Assembly (NCBI GenBank): GCA_028751875.1 | Contig: CM054143.1 | Span: forward strand, 70,350,438 to 70,414,437 | Reading direction: 5' to 3' | From: Rapana venosa | Lineage: Eukaryota; Mollusca; Gastropoda; Neogastropoda; Muricidae | Length of the DNA stretch: 64,000 bases | In this document: positions 46,241 to 56,719 of the stretch, in pieces | Numbering within the stretch: the first letter of the stretch is position 1 | How the letters are laid out: the number at the start of each line of letters is the position of its first letter | Translations under genes and position numbers: made by a program | Notes under the pieces: model-generated | Database searches by the model: none | What the model saw: only the letters and a program-made list of their open reading frames with translations | Told to the model about the DNA's origin: nothing

Positions 46241-49236
46241 CCCGCCAACCCGCCCGGGCCTTAGGAATTTTTTGTACCCGTTGGGGGGAGGGGGGTTTGG
46301 GGATTAAACCCCTTTGGCCCGGGTGGTTGGGTTTTTTGGCTTTTTTTAAGGGGTTGGGAAAAAGGGGGGGAAGGTGGGTTGAAAGGGGTTTGGGGGTGGG
46401 TGGTGGTTGGTTATTTTTTTTTGGGGTTTTTGGGTTTTTTTTTGGGTTTTAGGGGTTTTGGGTTGGGCTGGTTGGTTTTGGTTTGGGGTTTTTTTTTTTT
46501 TTTTCCTTGTTTTTTGTTTTTAAATTTTTTTTATGTTTTTTTGGGCCGGCTCCCCCTTTAATTGTTGGGTTTTTTTCTGTTCCTTCTTTTTTTAACTATT
46601 TTCAGTTTTTTTTTGTAAACCCTCCCTCCCATTCCTAAAAAATTTTTCCCTTTCCTTTTTTCTTTGGGATCTTTGGGGCGGTTTTTTGAGGGATTAAACG
46701 TTTTCCCGTTGCAGGGGGGGGGGGCTTTTCCAACTGGGGCCCGCCCCACCCCCAAGTAAAACCCCGGGGAAAAGGGTTTAGGGGGCAAAAGGTTTTTGGT
46801 TAACCCCGGGGATTTAGGGAAAAAGGAAAAAGGGGGGGATGGTGGGTTAGCAGGGTTTGGGGGAAGGGGCCCAGGAAAAAAAAGGTTTTGGTGGCGGTAG
46901 GTTTTTGGAAAACCTTTTTAAAGGGTTTGGTTTTGGGGGAAAAATTTAGCTGGGTGCCCCTGGTCCTTTTAAACAAACCATCCCCTCCCAACCCGGGGGG
47001 GGTCCCCGGGTTGGGGGAAACAGTTTTTTAGGAGGTGGGTCGGGTTTTTTTTTCTTTGGGGGAATTGGGGGCCAGTGGGGGAAACCCGGCGGCGATAGTT
47101 TGGGTTGTTTCTTTTTTTTGGGGGGTTTACCAATTAGAAAAAACGGTTTTAATTTGGGGGCAACAGGAAAAGGCCTTTTTGTTAAAAAACGTAAGGGGGG
47201 TTTTTGGGGAAAGGGCAGGAGGTTGGTGGGGGGGGGGGTTTAGGGGGGAAACAGGAAAAAAGAGGGACGGGGGATATGGGGAGGGGGGTCAGGGGGAAAA
47301 CCACAGACCAAGTTTTTAAAGGCGGTCAGGGGGAAAAAATTTGGGTTTAAAGGGACGGAACAGGGGAAATTTTAATAAATTTTGACACGGGATTAAAAAA
47401 TTTTAAAAAAATTTTTTATCAGGTCACGGCAAAGGTTGGGGATTGGGGAAAAAAATGTTGGGGGAAATTTTGCGGAAGCGGGTTATGGTTTGGTTTGTTC
47501 AATGTTTGGGGGAAAAAAAAAATTATGGGGGAGAAAAAAGAAAATTTTGGGGAAAAGGAAGGCGAAATTTTAAAATCGTTCTGGGTTCCTCCCCTTTTTT
47601 TGGGGTGGGTTTTGGCCCAAAGGTTAAAAAAACCTGTTTAAGGGAAATTTTAAAAATTTAAAAACCCCTGAGGACAATCCATTCAAAAAGTTATTTCATT
47701 AGATTTGGGAAAAAATGGGGCATTTAAAGGGGGGGGTTTTTTTTTTATGGAAAAATTTCCCAAAAGGGGGGGTTAATGGGTTCCAAACCCACAAAAATTT
47801 AAGGTGGCAAATCCTTCGTTCATTAATTTTACAAAAAACAGATAGGTGAAACACAAATTTAAAAAGTTTTAAAATAGTGTTTTAAAGGCCCCAGGATCAG
47901 GTTTTTCCAAACTTAAGCATGGGTTTCTGGCCCGAGGATCAATGTCAAATCATTTTTTTAATAATTTTCGAAAGGGCCGCAGGGATAAGGGGAAAAATTT
48001 TTTTAATGAATTTTTTACGGGAAACAATTAAATTGGGAAAAACAATTTATTCATTTAAAATTTTAAATTTGGTTAAAAAAATAAACTTTTTGTGGAAAAG
48101 GTTTTAAATTTTTATTTCTATTGAACTTTAAATTTTTAAAAAATTGGGAAAAGATAGTGAACGGAAAAAAAATTTTGAACTTTTTCCCTTTCTGGGTTAA
48201 AAAACCCTTTTACAATGAAAACTTTTAAAAGGGGCCGTAAAGAAAAACAAAACTTGGATTAACCGGAGAATTTTTAAAATTTTCTTCCACCAGCGAAAGG
48301 TGGAAAAAAAATTTCAAAAAAACCCTGAAGGGGTTTTTAAACCCCCTTAAAAAGGGGGTGCAGGTTTTTAAAAATTTTTACCCTAAAATTGAGCCCCAAA
48401 AAAATAAATTTCGGGGGTTCTATTTTTGAGGAAATTTTAAATTGATGGTTAAGTTAATTTTTTAGTTCCTTGTTTGAAAATTTTATGATTTTTGTTTTTA
48501 AATTGTTTTTGTTCTTTTTTAATTAAAATTTTTGATAGGATTTTTTTGGAAAAAATTTTTTGTTTTTTTATTTTTGTTGAAAAAAAAAAAAAAAAAAAGG
48601 GTTTTTTTTACTTTTTTGCTGGGTTTTTTAAAAATGTTTGGGGTTTTTTCAATGTTTTCAAAAAGAATTGGCCAAATTTGTTTGTAAAATTTTTTTTGAA
48701 TTTTTTTGTTAGGCTTTTTATTGGAAAATTTTAAACCCCTAACCAAAAAACAAAAAAAAACCCCAAAACAAAACACAAAAAAAATTCCAAAATATGGTCA
48801 CAAAACAAGGTTTGGGCAAAACCAAAAAAACCCCTTTTTAAAAATTTTTAAGGGGCAAAATAAATCCTTTTAAAATGTCCAAACCCCTAAAAAAAACCCC
48901 AAGAAATACCGGCAGGCCCCGGAAAAAAAAATTTTTTTTAAATTTTTCTTAATGTTTCTTTGATTAAAAAATTCTTTTCTATCCCTAAAGGGGTTTCCTT
49001 TTTTTGATATCCTTTTAATTTTAAAGATTCTGATGGTTCTTTTGAAATTTCGGGGAATCGTTTGTTACAAATTAGTTATAAAGGGGTAAATTTTTATGGA
49101 AAAAAAAACCCTTTTAAAACCTTAAAATTTTTTGGGAAAAGCTTTAAAACCCCTTTAATGCCGTGGTTTTAACTTTTCCCGAAAAATCGTTACATGTGTT
49201 TTTCCTTTCCCCAAAAACTAAACTTTTCGGCTTGTT
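46241..49236. other. Homopolymer-inflated, low-accuracy sequence; nothing recognised
   Basis: Runs of 3-10 identical bases dominate and ordinary dinucleotide variety is missing. I could not match it to any repeat in the window. Any genes here would be unreadable. Confidence 0.6.
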
Positions 49237-49444
49237 TATAGTATCTGTTGTTAGTTAATTGTTATAGTATCTGTTGTTAGTTAATTGTTATAGTATCTGT
49301 TGTTAGTTAATTATTATAGTATCTGTTGTTAGTTAATTGTTATAGTATCTGTTGTTAGTTAATTGTTATAGTATCTGTTGTTAGTTAATTGTTATAGTAT
49401 CTGTTGTTAGTTAATTGTTATAGTATCTATTGTTAGTTAATTTT
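49237..49444. repeat. 26-bp minisatellite, eight exact-period units
   Basis: 'GTATCTGTTGTTAGTTAATT' plus 6 bases repeats at 49,241, 49,267, 49,293, 49,319, 49,345, 49,371, 49,397 and 49,423, with only two substitutions in the array. Sequence quality becomes good again from here. Confidence 0.95.
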
Positions 49445-49599
49445 TGGAGGGTTTTTTTTCTACTTGTTATCCTTGACTGGTTCTAGATTTAGAAACATGA
49501 TCTTGATTAATCCCCAATAGTCCTTTCAAAAAGCTAGGCCCTAAGTTGTTGTTTTTTTATAACTGTATGTTGCTTAGGTCATTTCATTGGCACTCACTC

Positions 49600-49608
49600 A
49601 CTCACTCA

Positions 49609-49697
<89 letters not shown>

Positions 49698-49869
49698 ACT
49701 CACCCACTCACAAACACTCCATGCTCACATGCAAACAAGCGTGCGCGCACACACACAAACACACACTCACACACATACATACTCACACATAATATAGGCA
49801 TGCACATATAACCATCCAATTTCTCAATATATTTACACACACCACACACACACACACAACACACACACA

Positions 49870-49921
<52 letters not shown>

Positions 49922-49929
49922 CACACTTT
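49600..49929. repeat. (CTCA)n, (CA)n and (GCAC)n microsatellites
   Basis: (CTCA)n runs into ~80 bases of (CA)n, then CA-rich decay. A (CGCA)n tract at about 49,870-49,910 is followed by (CA)n that abuts copy B of the I/Nimb-like element. Confidence 0.9.
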
Positions 49930-49944
49930 TATATTAAAAGCTTT

Positions 49945-51856
49945 TTGACTAATAGAAGTATACAGGTTAGAGTAGCTAAATCATATTCTAGTTTTAGATC
50001 TCTTCATATGGGACTTCCCCAAGGTTCTGTAATATCGCCTCTCTTATTTAATGTTTTGCTGCATGATCTTCCTATGAAATTGTCGAAGGAAGTCGTCTTA
50101 GTACAATATGCAGATGATATATGTATGTGGATGAATGTTTCTATGAAACGAAACACACCAAAAAGAGCGTTAAACTACATTAAAAAGGTATACCAGAACC
50201 AGCTTAACAACATCGATAATTATATGCTCGAAAATGGATTTACTTTATCCACAGAAAAAACGTACACTGTGCTTTTTAACAATGGAAGTAATCCAGATGA
50301 CCTACCAGCATTTAGAATTGGGACCAACATGATTGAGTATAAAGACACCGTAAAGTTCTTGGGTGTTATTCTCACTTCTAAGCTAACTTGGAATGCACAT
50401 ATCGAAGACAATTTAACTAAAGCAAAGAAAGGCTTAAACTTTTTGAAGATGGTAAGTAAACAGTTCTGGGGCCAAGACACATTAAATATGAAATATTTAG
50501 CTACATCCCTTATTCGTTCAAAATTATCCTATGGTCAAGAGGTCTTTTTCAGTGCGCCTAAGTATTTACTTAAAAAGTTACAAAGTATAGACTGCAAAGC
50601 ATACAGACTAGCTCTTGGTGTACCTTATCACGCCTCAGCCCTGGGAACATATAACGAAGTCGGCATATTGCCTTTAGATGATTACCGTCAACTGGCATGT
50701 GCTAAATATTTGCTTAGAAACAAAACGACAGAAAACTTTATTTCAGAAGAAATAGAAGTGAAATCAGAGTTTAATTTTCCTAAAAGAGCGAAATATATAT
50801 CCTCTTTAATGCCCATAAGTACATATGTGTCTGATCTGGTAGAAAACTCTGAAGTCAATCAACACAGCATGGACACACGAGAAGCAATCTTACCTTGCCC
50901 ATCATGGGAGATGAATAAAGCACACTTTGATATAGAGGTGTCTAATGAAAACAAGAATGACAACCAGAATATAATGGTTGCTGATGTCCGATCCCACATC
51001 CATCATAAATATTTTGACCATTTACAAATTTATACAGATGGATCACGCCTAGATAATCAAGAAACAGGTTCTGCTTTTGTTATACCAGCGTTAAAAATTG
51101 AAAAATCATATTATACTGGTAAACATCACTCGATATTTACAGCAGAACTTGTAGCAATACTAATGGGTCTTACTTATATCTTTGATTTGCCGTTGGGTAT
51201 ATTTCAAATTCTTCTTTGTGTTGATTCTAAATCGGCATTGTATGCTTTAAAATCGCCATGTTACAAGAAAACTTCGAAAATCATATTAGAGATTAAGCAT
51301 GTCATACATCTCTTAACCTTAAAGGGCATAAGTGTGAATTTTTGTTGGGTGCCTTCACACACTGGGTTCTTTCCAAATGATGTGGGCGGATAGAGCTGCC
51401 AAAAAGGGTGCAAAACATGGACGGGATGCAATAGAATTGCATGTGCCTTTATCCTTACAAGAAGGGTATAGCTTACTAGAACAAAAATCATGGAGAAAGG
51501 TCACTGATAGTAATCAGCAAAATGAGAGACTTTTAACTAGAACTGCAATCAATACCCATAATCTAACAGTGGGGAACCATTCAGAAGTTAGTACAAGTGT
51601 TTTTATGTCAAGGAGAATTAATACTTTATTCTATAGAATGAAACTAAATGCATTGATAACCAAATTCAGCAAAAATGGTAAATGCCTGTGTGGTGAGAAT
51701 ATCACTAATACTCATATACTTTTTGACTGCCAGAGTGTAAAACCTTTCATGCCCCATTTTTCTGAAAACTCCCTCACCAGCATATTCAGTAATTTAAAAT
51801 TGGCATTTGAAATTGTGAAAGGTCTTTGTTACAGTCCCATAGGACATTTGTTATAG
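49945..51856 (+). pseudogene. ORF2 fragment: RT palm/thumb, RNase H, CCHC knuckle
   Basis: The first frame, 49,945-51,393 (482 codons), has motif B 'GLPQGSVISPLLF', motif C 'QYADDICMW' near residue 55, a thumb with 'YIKKVYQNQLNNIDNYMLE' and 'VKFLGVILTSKLTWNAHIE', and RNase H with 'YTDGSRL', 'TAELVAIL', 'VDSKSALYAL' and 'WVPSHTGFFPN'. A single extra base near 51,380, compared with copy A ('NEWADRAAK' there), breaks the frame. The rest continues at 51,377-51,856 with 'WADRAAKKGAK' and the knuckle 'CLCGENITNTHILFDC', ending at the same stop as copy A. Apart from the 5' truncation and this one indel it is well preserved, so insertion was recent. Without endonuclease and motif A it cannot be active. 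Confidence 0.85.
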
Positions 51857-52041
51857 TTACATTAACGTTAATGACTTGTTGGGTTTTTTTGTTGTTGTTT
51901 TTTAATTCCTGTCGCATTGCCAAGTTTTTCGAGATTATTTATTATTTTTTTTTTAACACCACATCCACATCTCCCGGTTTTTTTTGTGGTGTTTTTGTTT
52001 GTTTGGTTTGTTTTTTTGGAGGGGATGGGGGGGGGGGGGGG

Positions 52042-52070
52042 CGTCTAATATCACTAAAAGTGAACAGACG
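52042..52070 (+). promoter_or_regulatory. 3'-terminal hairpin of copy B
   Basis: CGTCT pairs with AGACG and CACT with AGTG, identical to 14,973-15,001 in copy A although the T-rich sequence before it differs in length. Its preservation next to a variable spacer supports a functional role in the element RNA. Confidence 0.6.
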
Positions 52071-52113
52071 TAAAATTGAAGTCAACAACAACACACACAC
52101 ACAAGTCCTTAGG

Positions 52114-52398
52114 TAAGGTAAAGGTAAAGGAGTCCCATAACCTATAAGGTGGTAGGGGAGGAGACCTCACTTCTCTAGGGGCCAGCATATTGAGGGCGGC
52201 GCCCATCTCCCCTCCCTCGCTGCTCTACCTTCCCTGACCCTAAAGAGGGCAGGTACCCAATGACAGCTGGGGGAACTGGGGGAACTGTACTGAAGCCAAG
52301 GCGCGCAAACGGTCACCCATCCAACTGGTAACCACGCTCGACGCTGCTTAACTTGGCTGGGGGAAAGCGAGTGCTCCGACCACTGAGCTATCCCGTCC
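52114..52398 (-). mobile_element. SINE with a tRNA-like/5S-rRNA-like chimeric head, minus strand
   Basis: On the minus strand the element starts at 52,398 with 'GGGACGGGATAGCTCAGTGG' (tRNA A-box type, 52,377-52,394). After ~25 bases it enters a 44-base block at 52,354-52,311: 'AAGTTAAGCAGCGTCGAGCG', then 'TTGGATGGGTGACC'. From memory this matches the internal control region and 3' part of animal 5S rRNA at all but about six positions. A body of ~190 bases follows and the element ends in (TTTACC)n-like repeats at 52,114-52,135. Direct repeats 'CCTTAGG' flank it (52,107-52,113 and 52,399-52,405). Length ~285 bp. Confidence 0.7.
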
Positions 52399-52470
52399 CC
52401 TTAGGATGAGACTATAAACTGATCTCCTGTGTTCGAATGCACGCAGAAATCTTTCGCACACGTTAATACC
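52399..52470 (+). mobile_element. Fragment of mollusc-type SINE core, split by the adjacent SINE
   Basis: 'GGATGAGACTATAAACTGAT', then 'CACGCAGAAATCTTTCGCAC', matches the core of the SINE at 30,129-30,474. Removing the inserted SINE rejoins it to 'CACAAGTCCTTAGG' at 52,100-52,113. Confidence 0.6.
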
Positions 52471-53419
52471 ATCATTTTTATGCAGATGTCTCTCAGATTC
52501 TTAGCACTGATACTCCTGAAAATCTGCCTTCTCTCTTGACAAATAATTATAGACTACAGCCTTCAAGATATCCAAAATTGGATGATAGAGAACAAGTTAC
52601 AGCTAAATGCAGATAAAACCGAAGCATTGCTTGTAGGGACCAAACACAAACTCTCTTCCGTCACAACAGCTTCAATAGAATTCGGCAATACGTCTGTCCC
52701 TCTATCTACTGCTGTGAAATATCTAGGGGTCGTTATCGACAACACAATCTCCATGCAAAAATTCATCACCCAAACCTGCCAGTCGTGCTACTATCAATTA
52801 CGGCGCATCAGTGCAGTTCGAAAGTACCTGTCCACTTAAGCAACATCGAAACTAGTCACTTCTCTCATTCTCTCACGTCTGGACTATTGCAATTCTCTTC
52901 TGGCTGGTCTGCCAGCATCATCTATCCACCCTCTTCAACGTATACAAAACTCTGCAGCTCGGCTAGTTCTCAGAAAGAAAAAATCTGAACACATTGCTCC
53001 TCTCTTGTGATCGTTCCACTGGTTGCCTGTGCCACAGAGAGTAAACTATAAGATCTGTACCCCCTGTTACAAATGTCTCCACAAAACAGCACCCTCCTAC
53101 CTCTGTGAATGTCTTCACCTGTACACTCCTTCACGTTCCCTCCGCTCTGCTGCAGACACCTTGTGCTAACAAATACCTAGATTCAACCAGTCCACTGTTG
53201 GCCGTGGCTCTTTCTCTGTTTCTGGTCCATCGATCTGGAATGGCCTCCCTCTCTCTCTCCGCCAAAAGCCTACTTATGATGCTTTTAAATCCAGCCTAAA
53301 GACACATTTATTTCAAACCTAAGATTCTCCCCTCTTGTTTCATCTCATCATTTCTGTCCCCGCCCTCAACAACCCCCCCCCCCCTCCATCACCCTGCCGG
53401 AGTGTACCACCTGTATGTG

Positions 53420-53451
<32 letters not shown>

Positions 53452-53760
53452 TGTGTGTGTGTGTGTGTGCATGTGTGTGTTTACATTTGAGTTTGTAAAA
53501 ACCATGTACGTTTACATTTGAGTTTGTAAAAACTATTAATTGTGTGGGCATGTGTGTTTACATTTGAATTTGTAAAAACTATTGTTTGTGCGTGCGTGTG
53601 TGTTTACATTTGAATTTGTAGTGTTTACATTTGAATTTGTAAAAACTATTATTTGTGCGTGCGTGTGTGTTTACATTTGAATTTGTAGTGTTTTACATTT
53701 GAATTTGTAAAAAACTATTTTTTGGGTGCGTGCGTGTGTTTTTTACTTTTGGTTTTTGAA
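52470..53760 (+). mobile_element. CR1/L2-like LINE, RT C-terminal half and 3' UTR
   Basis: In broken frames: 'FYADVSQIL' (motif C region, with YADV where YADD is expected) near 52,476-52,502, then 'DIQNWMIENKLQLNADKTEA' (52,566 on), 'VKYLGVVIDNTISMQKFI', '[19 protein letters not shown]', '[16 protein letters not shown]', 'FHWLPVPQRVNYKI', 'PSYLCECLHLYTPSRSLRSA' and 'SIWNGLPLS'. The order is characteristic of the CR1/L2/Rex1 group. The 3' UTR has (GT)n/(GTGC)n and the 31-bp unit. Stops and frameshifts near 52,550, 52,838 and 53,010 show it is a pseudogene. It is the same family as 1-711. Confidence 0.8.
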
Positions 53761-56686
53761 AAAAATCTTTTAAATTGAAAACTGGCGCTTGGGGAAAAAA
53801 GACTGGGTTTAAAGGGAAAGCGTTTTGTTTTTTTTTTTTTTTTTGGGGGGGGGGGAAAAGATAAAAGTGTTTGTAAATTCCATGTTTTTTAAATTACTTT
53901 TAAATTTTTTTTTTATTATTATTATTATTATTGTTTTTTTGTTGTTTTTTTTTTTGTGTGCCAGGGGGAAATGGGGGAACAAAACTGAAAAAAGGGGTAA
54001 CACATGGGAACGGGAAAAAGTATTTATTCCCACCCTTTTTGAAATAAAAAAAAAAATTATTTTTTTTTTTAAAAAAAGCTTTTCCCTGAAAAAAGTTCCC
54101 CTTTCCAAAAAAGGGCAGCTTAAAATCAGGTCAGGGGCCCAAAGGCTGTCAAAATCCTGGAAAATTGGCGGGTTTGGGTTGCTAAAAAACAAAAAAAAAC
54201 ACCAAATAAAAAAAATAAAAGTCAAATGTAAAAAAGAAAAAAAATTAAAAAAAAAAACCCCAAATTAAAAAAATAAAAAAAAAACCCAAACCCCCTTTCT
54301 CCAAAAAAAAAAAAAAAAACAAAAAAAAAAAAACAAAAAAACAAAGGGAAAAACCCCTGAAAAAAGGGAAAAAAAAACCCTCCCATGGCCCCAAAAAAAA
54401 AATCAAGCAAAAAAATTCTGTTATAAACTGTAAAGTAAAACATGACAAAAACACACAAACAAAACCACGCACGAAAAGGCACGCCCGGAAAACGAAAAAA
54501 ACCGAAACCCCCACACCCCAAAAACAAAAACACAACCACACTTTTTTGATCCTGCACTATTGAATAAAAACCAAAAAAAAACAAACCCTAACCCTCTCTC
54601 CTTCTTTTCCTCCTATCTCTACTTCTCTCTCCTCTCTGTATAATATATAAAAATATTATTTATAACAAAATATAAAATTTATTTTATATATATTTTATTA
54701 TTTTATAAAATATATGTGTTTTGTGTGTTTGTGTGTGGTGGTGTGGGTGTTTGTGTGTGTGTAAAAAACTCAGCAGGTCGGGCCCAAAAGGCATGGCCCT
54801 TATAAAATTTTTTCCCCCAAAAAATTTTTACCTTTCAAAGTTTTTTCCTGTATTTGACTTTTTTTCTCAAAATCTTGAAACTAAAAAAATTTTTTTTAAG
54901 GGGAAATGAATTTGAAAAATTGGGTTTTCCTGAAATTTTGTTTTTCCTTTTCCACTTTTTTTTTTTCTCAATTACAAAAAACCCCCAAAAACACACACAC
55001 ACACACACAACACCACCCCACACCACACACAAAAACACACACACACACACACCACAAAAAAACAACATACTTTTACAAACAAAACAAACACACACTTCTT
55101 AATTTACATACATAACATAATACATACAAAACAAAATACGGCCCCCAAAACCTAAACCAAATTAAAAATTTTTTAAAATATATAATATAAAAATTTAATT
55201 TAAAAAATAATAATACAGGGGAATTCATACACCCCTATTCTTGAAAAAAAAACCAAATCAAAGCGCTTTCATTCATCTTAGTTTTTTCAATGCACCAAAT
55301 TTTCAGTTAATAGATTTTTTACAAATTCAAATGTAAAACAAATCCAACATAAAATCCCTTAAAACTACAAAACAAAAACAACAAAATAAAACAAACCCAA
55401 ATTTTACATACATACAAACAAAACATACATACACACAAAAATAAAAAACATACATACACACACCCCAACCAACACAAAACAACAAAAAACACACACACAC
55501 ACAAAAACAAAACACAACACACCCCACCCACACACATGCAAAACCACTTGTCTTGATTAAAAAAACCAAAAACCCAAAAAATTCTGTTGGGCAACCCCCC
55601 CCCTTTCCCACACAAAAGTTGAGGGTAAAAAACAAAAAACTGTAATAAAACCCAAAAAAACCTGTTTTTTCCAAGCAAATTTCTTTTAAAATTTTAAAAC
55701 ACATTCAGAAAAATTTTTTTGCTTCTATTCGGGAACCTTTCTTTAAAGACTAAATTTGGATAACAAAAACATTAAAAACCAAACTTTTAAAAACGATAGA
55801 TTTTGTTTTTTTTTTCCCGAAAAATTTAACCCCCCCGGGATCGGGTCATTTTCCCCCTGGATATCCCCCCCCCCTTCCCCCCCCCCCCCCCCTTAGCCCC
55901 CTCCCCCAATTAAACCCCCCATAAAGGGGGTGGGTGAAACTTTTTTGAAAATTTACATATTTGATATTATCTGGAAAAAACACCAAAAAAAAAACCCCCC
56001 AAAAAACACCCCAACCCCCACCCACACACACAACACAACACCCCCTGACCCCATGACACATGGTCAAATTTTAAAATGGTAAAGGAAATCAATAATTTTG
56101 AAAATTTCAGTAAATCAGTAAGAAATTTCCTTCTTAGATAGATGGCTTGTTTGAAAAAAACAAATGCTTGCTTTTTTCAATGTCCCCTCGGAAAAAAAAC
56201 ATTTGATTTTGACTTGATTTGACTTGATTTTGACTTGCCCTTAAACAAAACCACAAAAAAACACCCAAAACACACCAAAACCCCACCAAAAACCCAACCA
56301 AAAAACACAAAACAAAACCCCCCAACACCCCCCCACCCCCACCCCCCCTTCTCCCCTCTCCCTCCCCTCGTGTCTCTTCCCCTTTTTTATCTTTTTTTGC
56401 TTAAGTTATGGGTTTTTCCTGATGGAATTCCTTTACATTTTTATTTTTAAAAAAGGGTTTCATACTTTATTTTTTTTTCAATATTGGATTGGACTTGAGG
56501 GCTTACTTAAAAATTTTTAATAAATCCCTATTTAAAATTCTTATTTTTATATTTTAACAATATTGTACCATTTAAACAAATGTTTAAAAAGGTTTAAAAA
56601 TTTGTATGACTTATTTAATTTTTGGTTGTTTTTTTCCCCCCTTGGGTTTTTGGGTTGCTATTTTCTTGTTGTTTGTCTCTTTTTTC

Positions 56687-56719
<33 letters not shown>

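Larger units (their letters stand above)
49930..52095 (+). mobile_element. I/Nimb-like non-LTR retrotransposon, copy B (5'-truncated)
   Basis: It begins at the equivalent of 12,839 in copy A, directly after (CA)n, and ends with T-rich 3' UTR, hairpin (52,042-52,070), 'GAAGTCAACAACAACACAC' and (AC)n. It is nearly identical to copy A over ~2 kb, differing by scattered substitutions and indels. The truncation falls inside the RT domain between motifs A and B. Confidence 0.85.

Noticed and set aside
52311..52354. 5S rRNA gene fragment as a true rRNA gene
   Set aside because: Only the internal 44 bases match; the 5' third and 3' end of 5S are missing and it sits inside a SINE.
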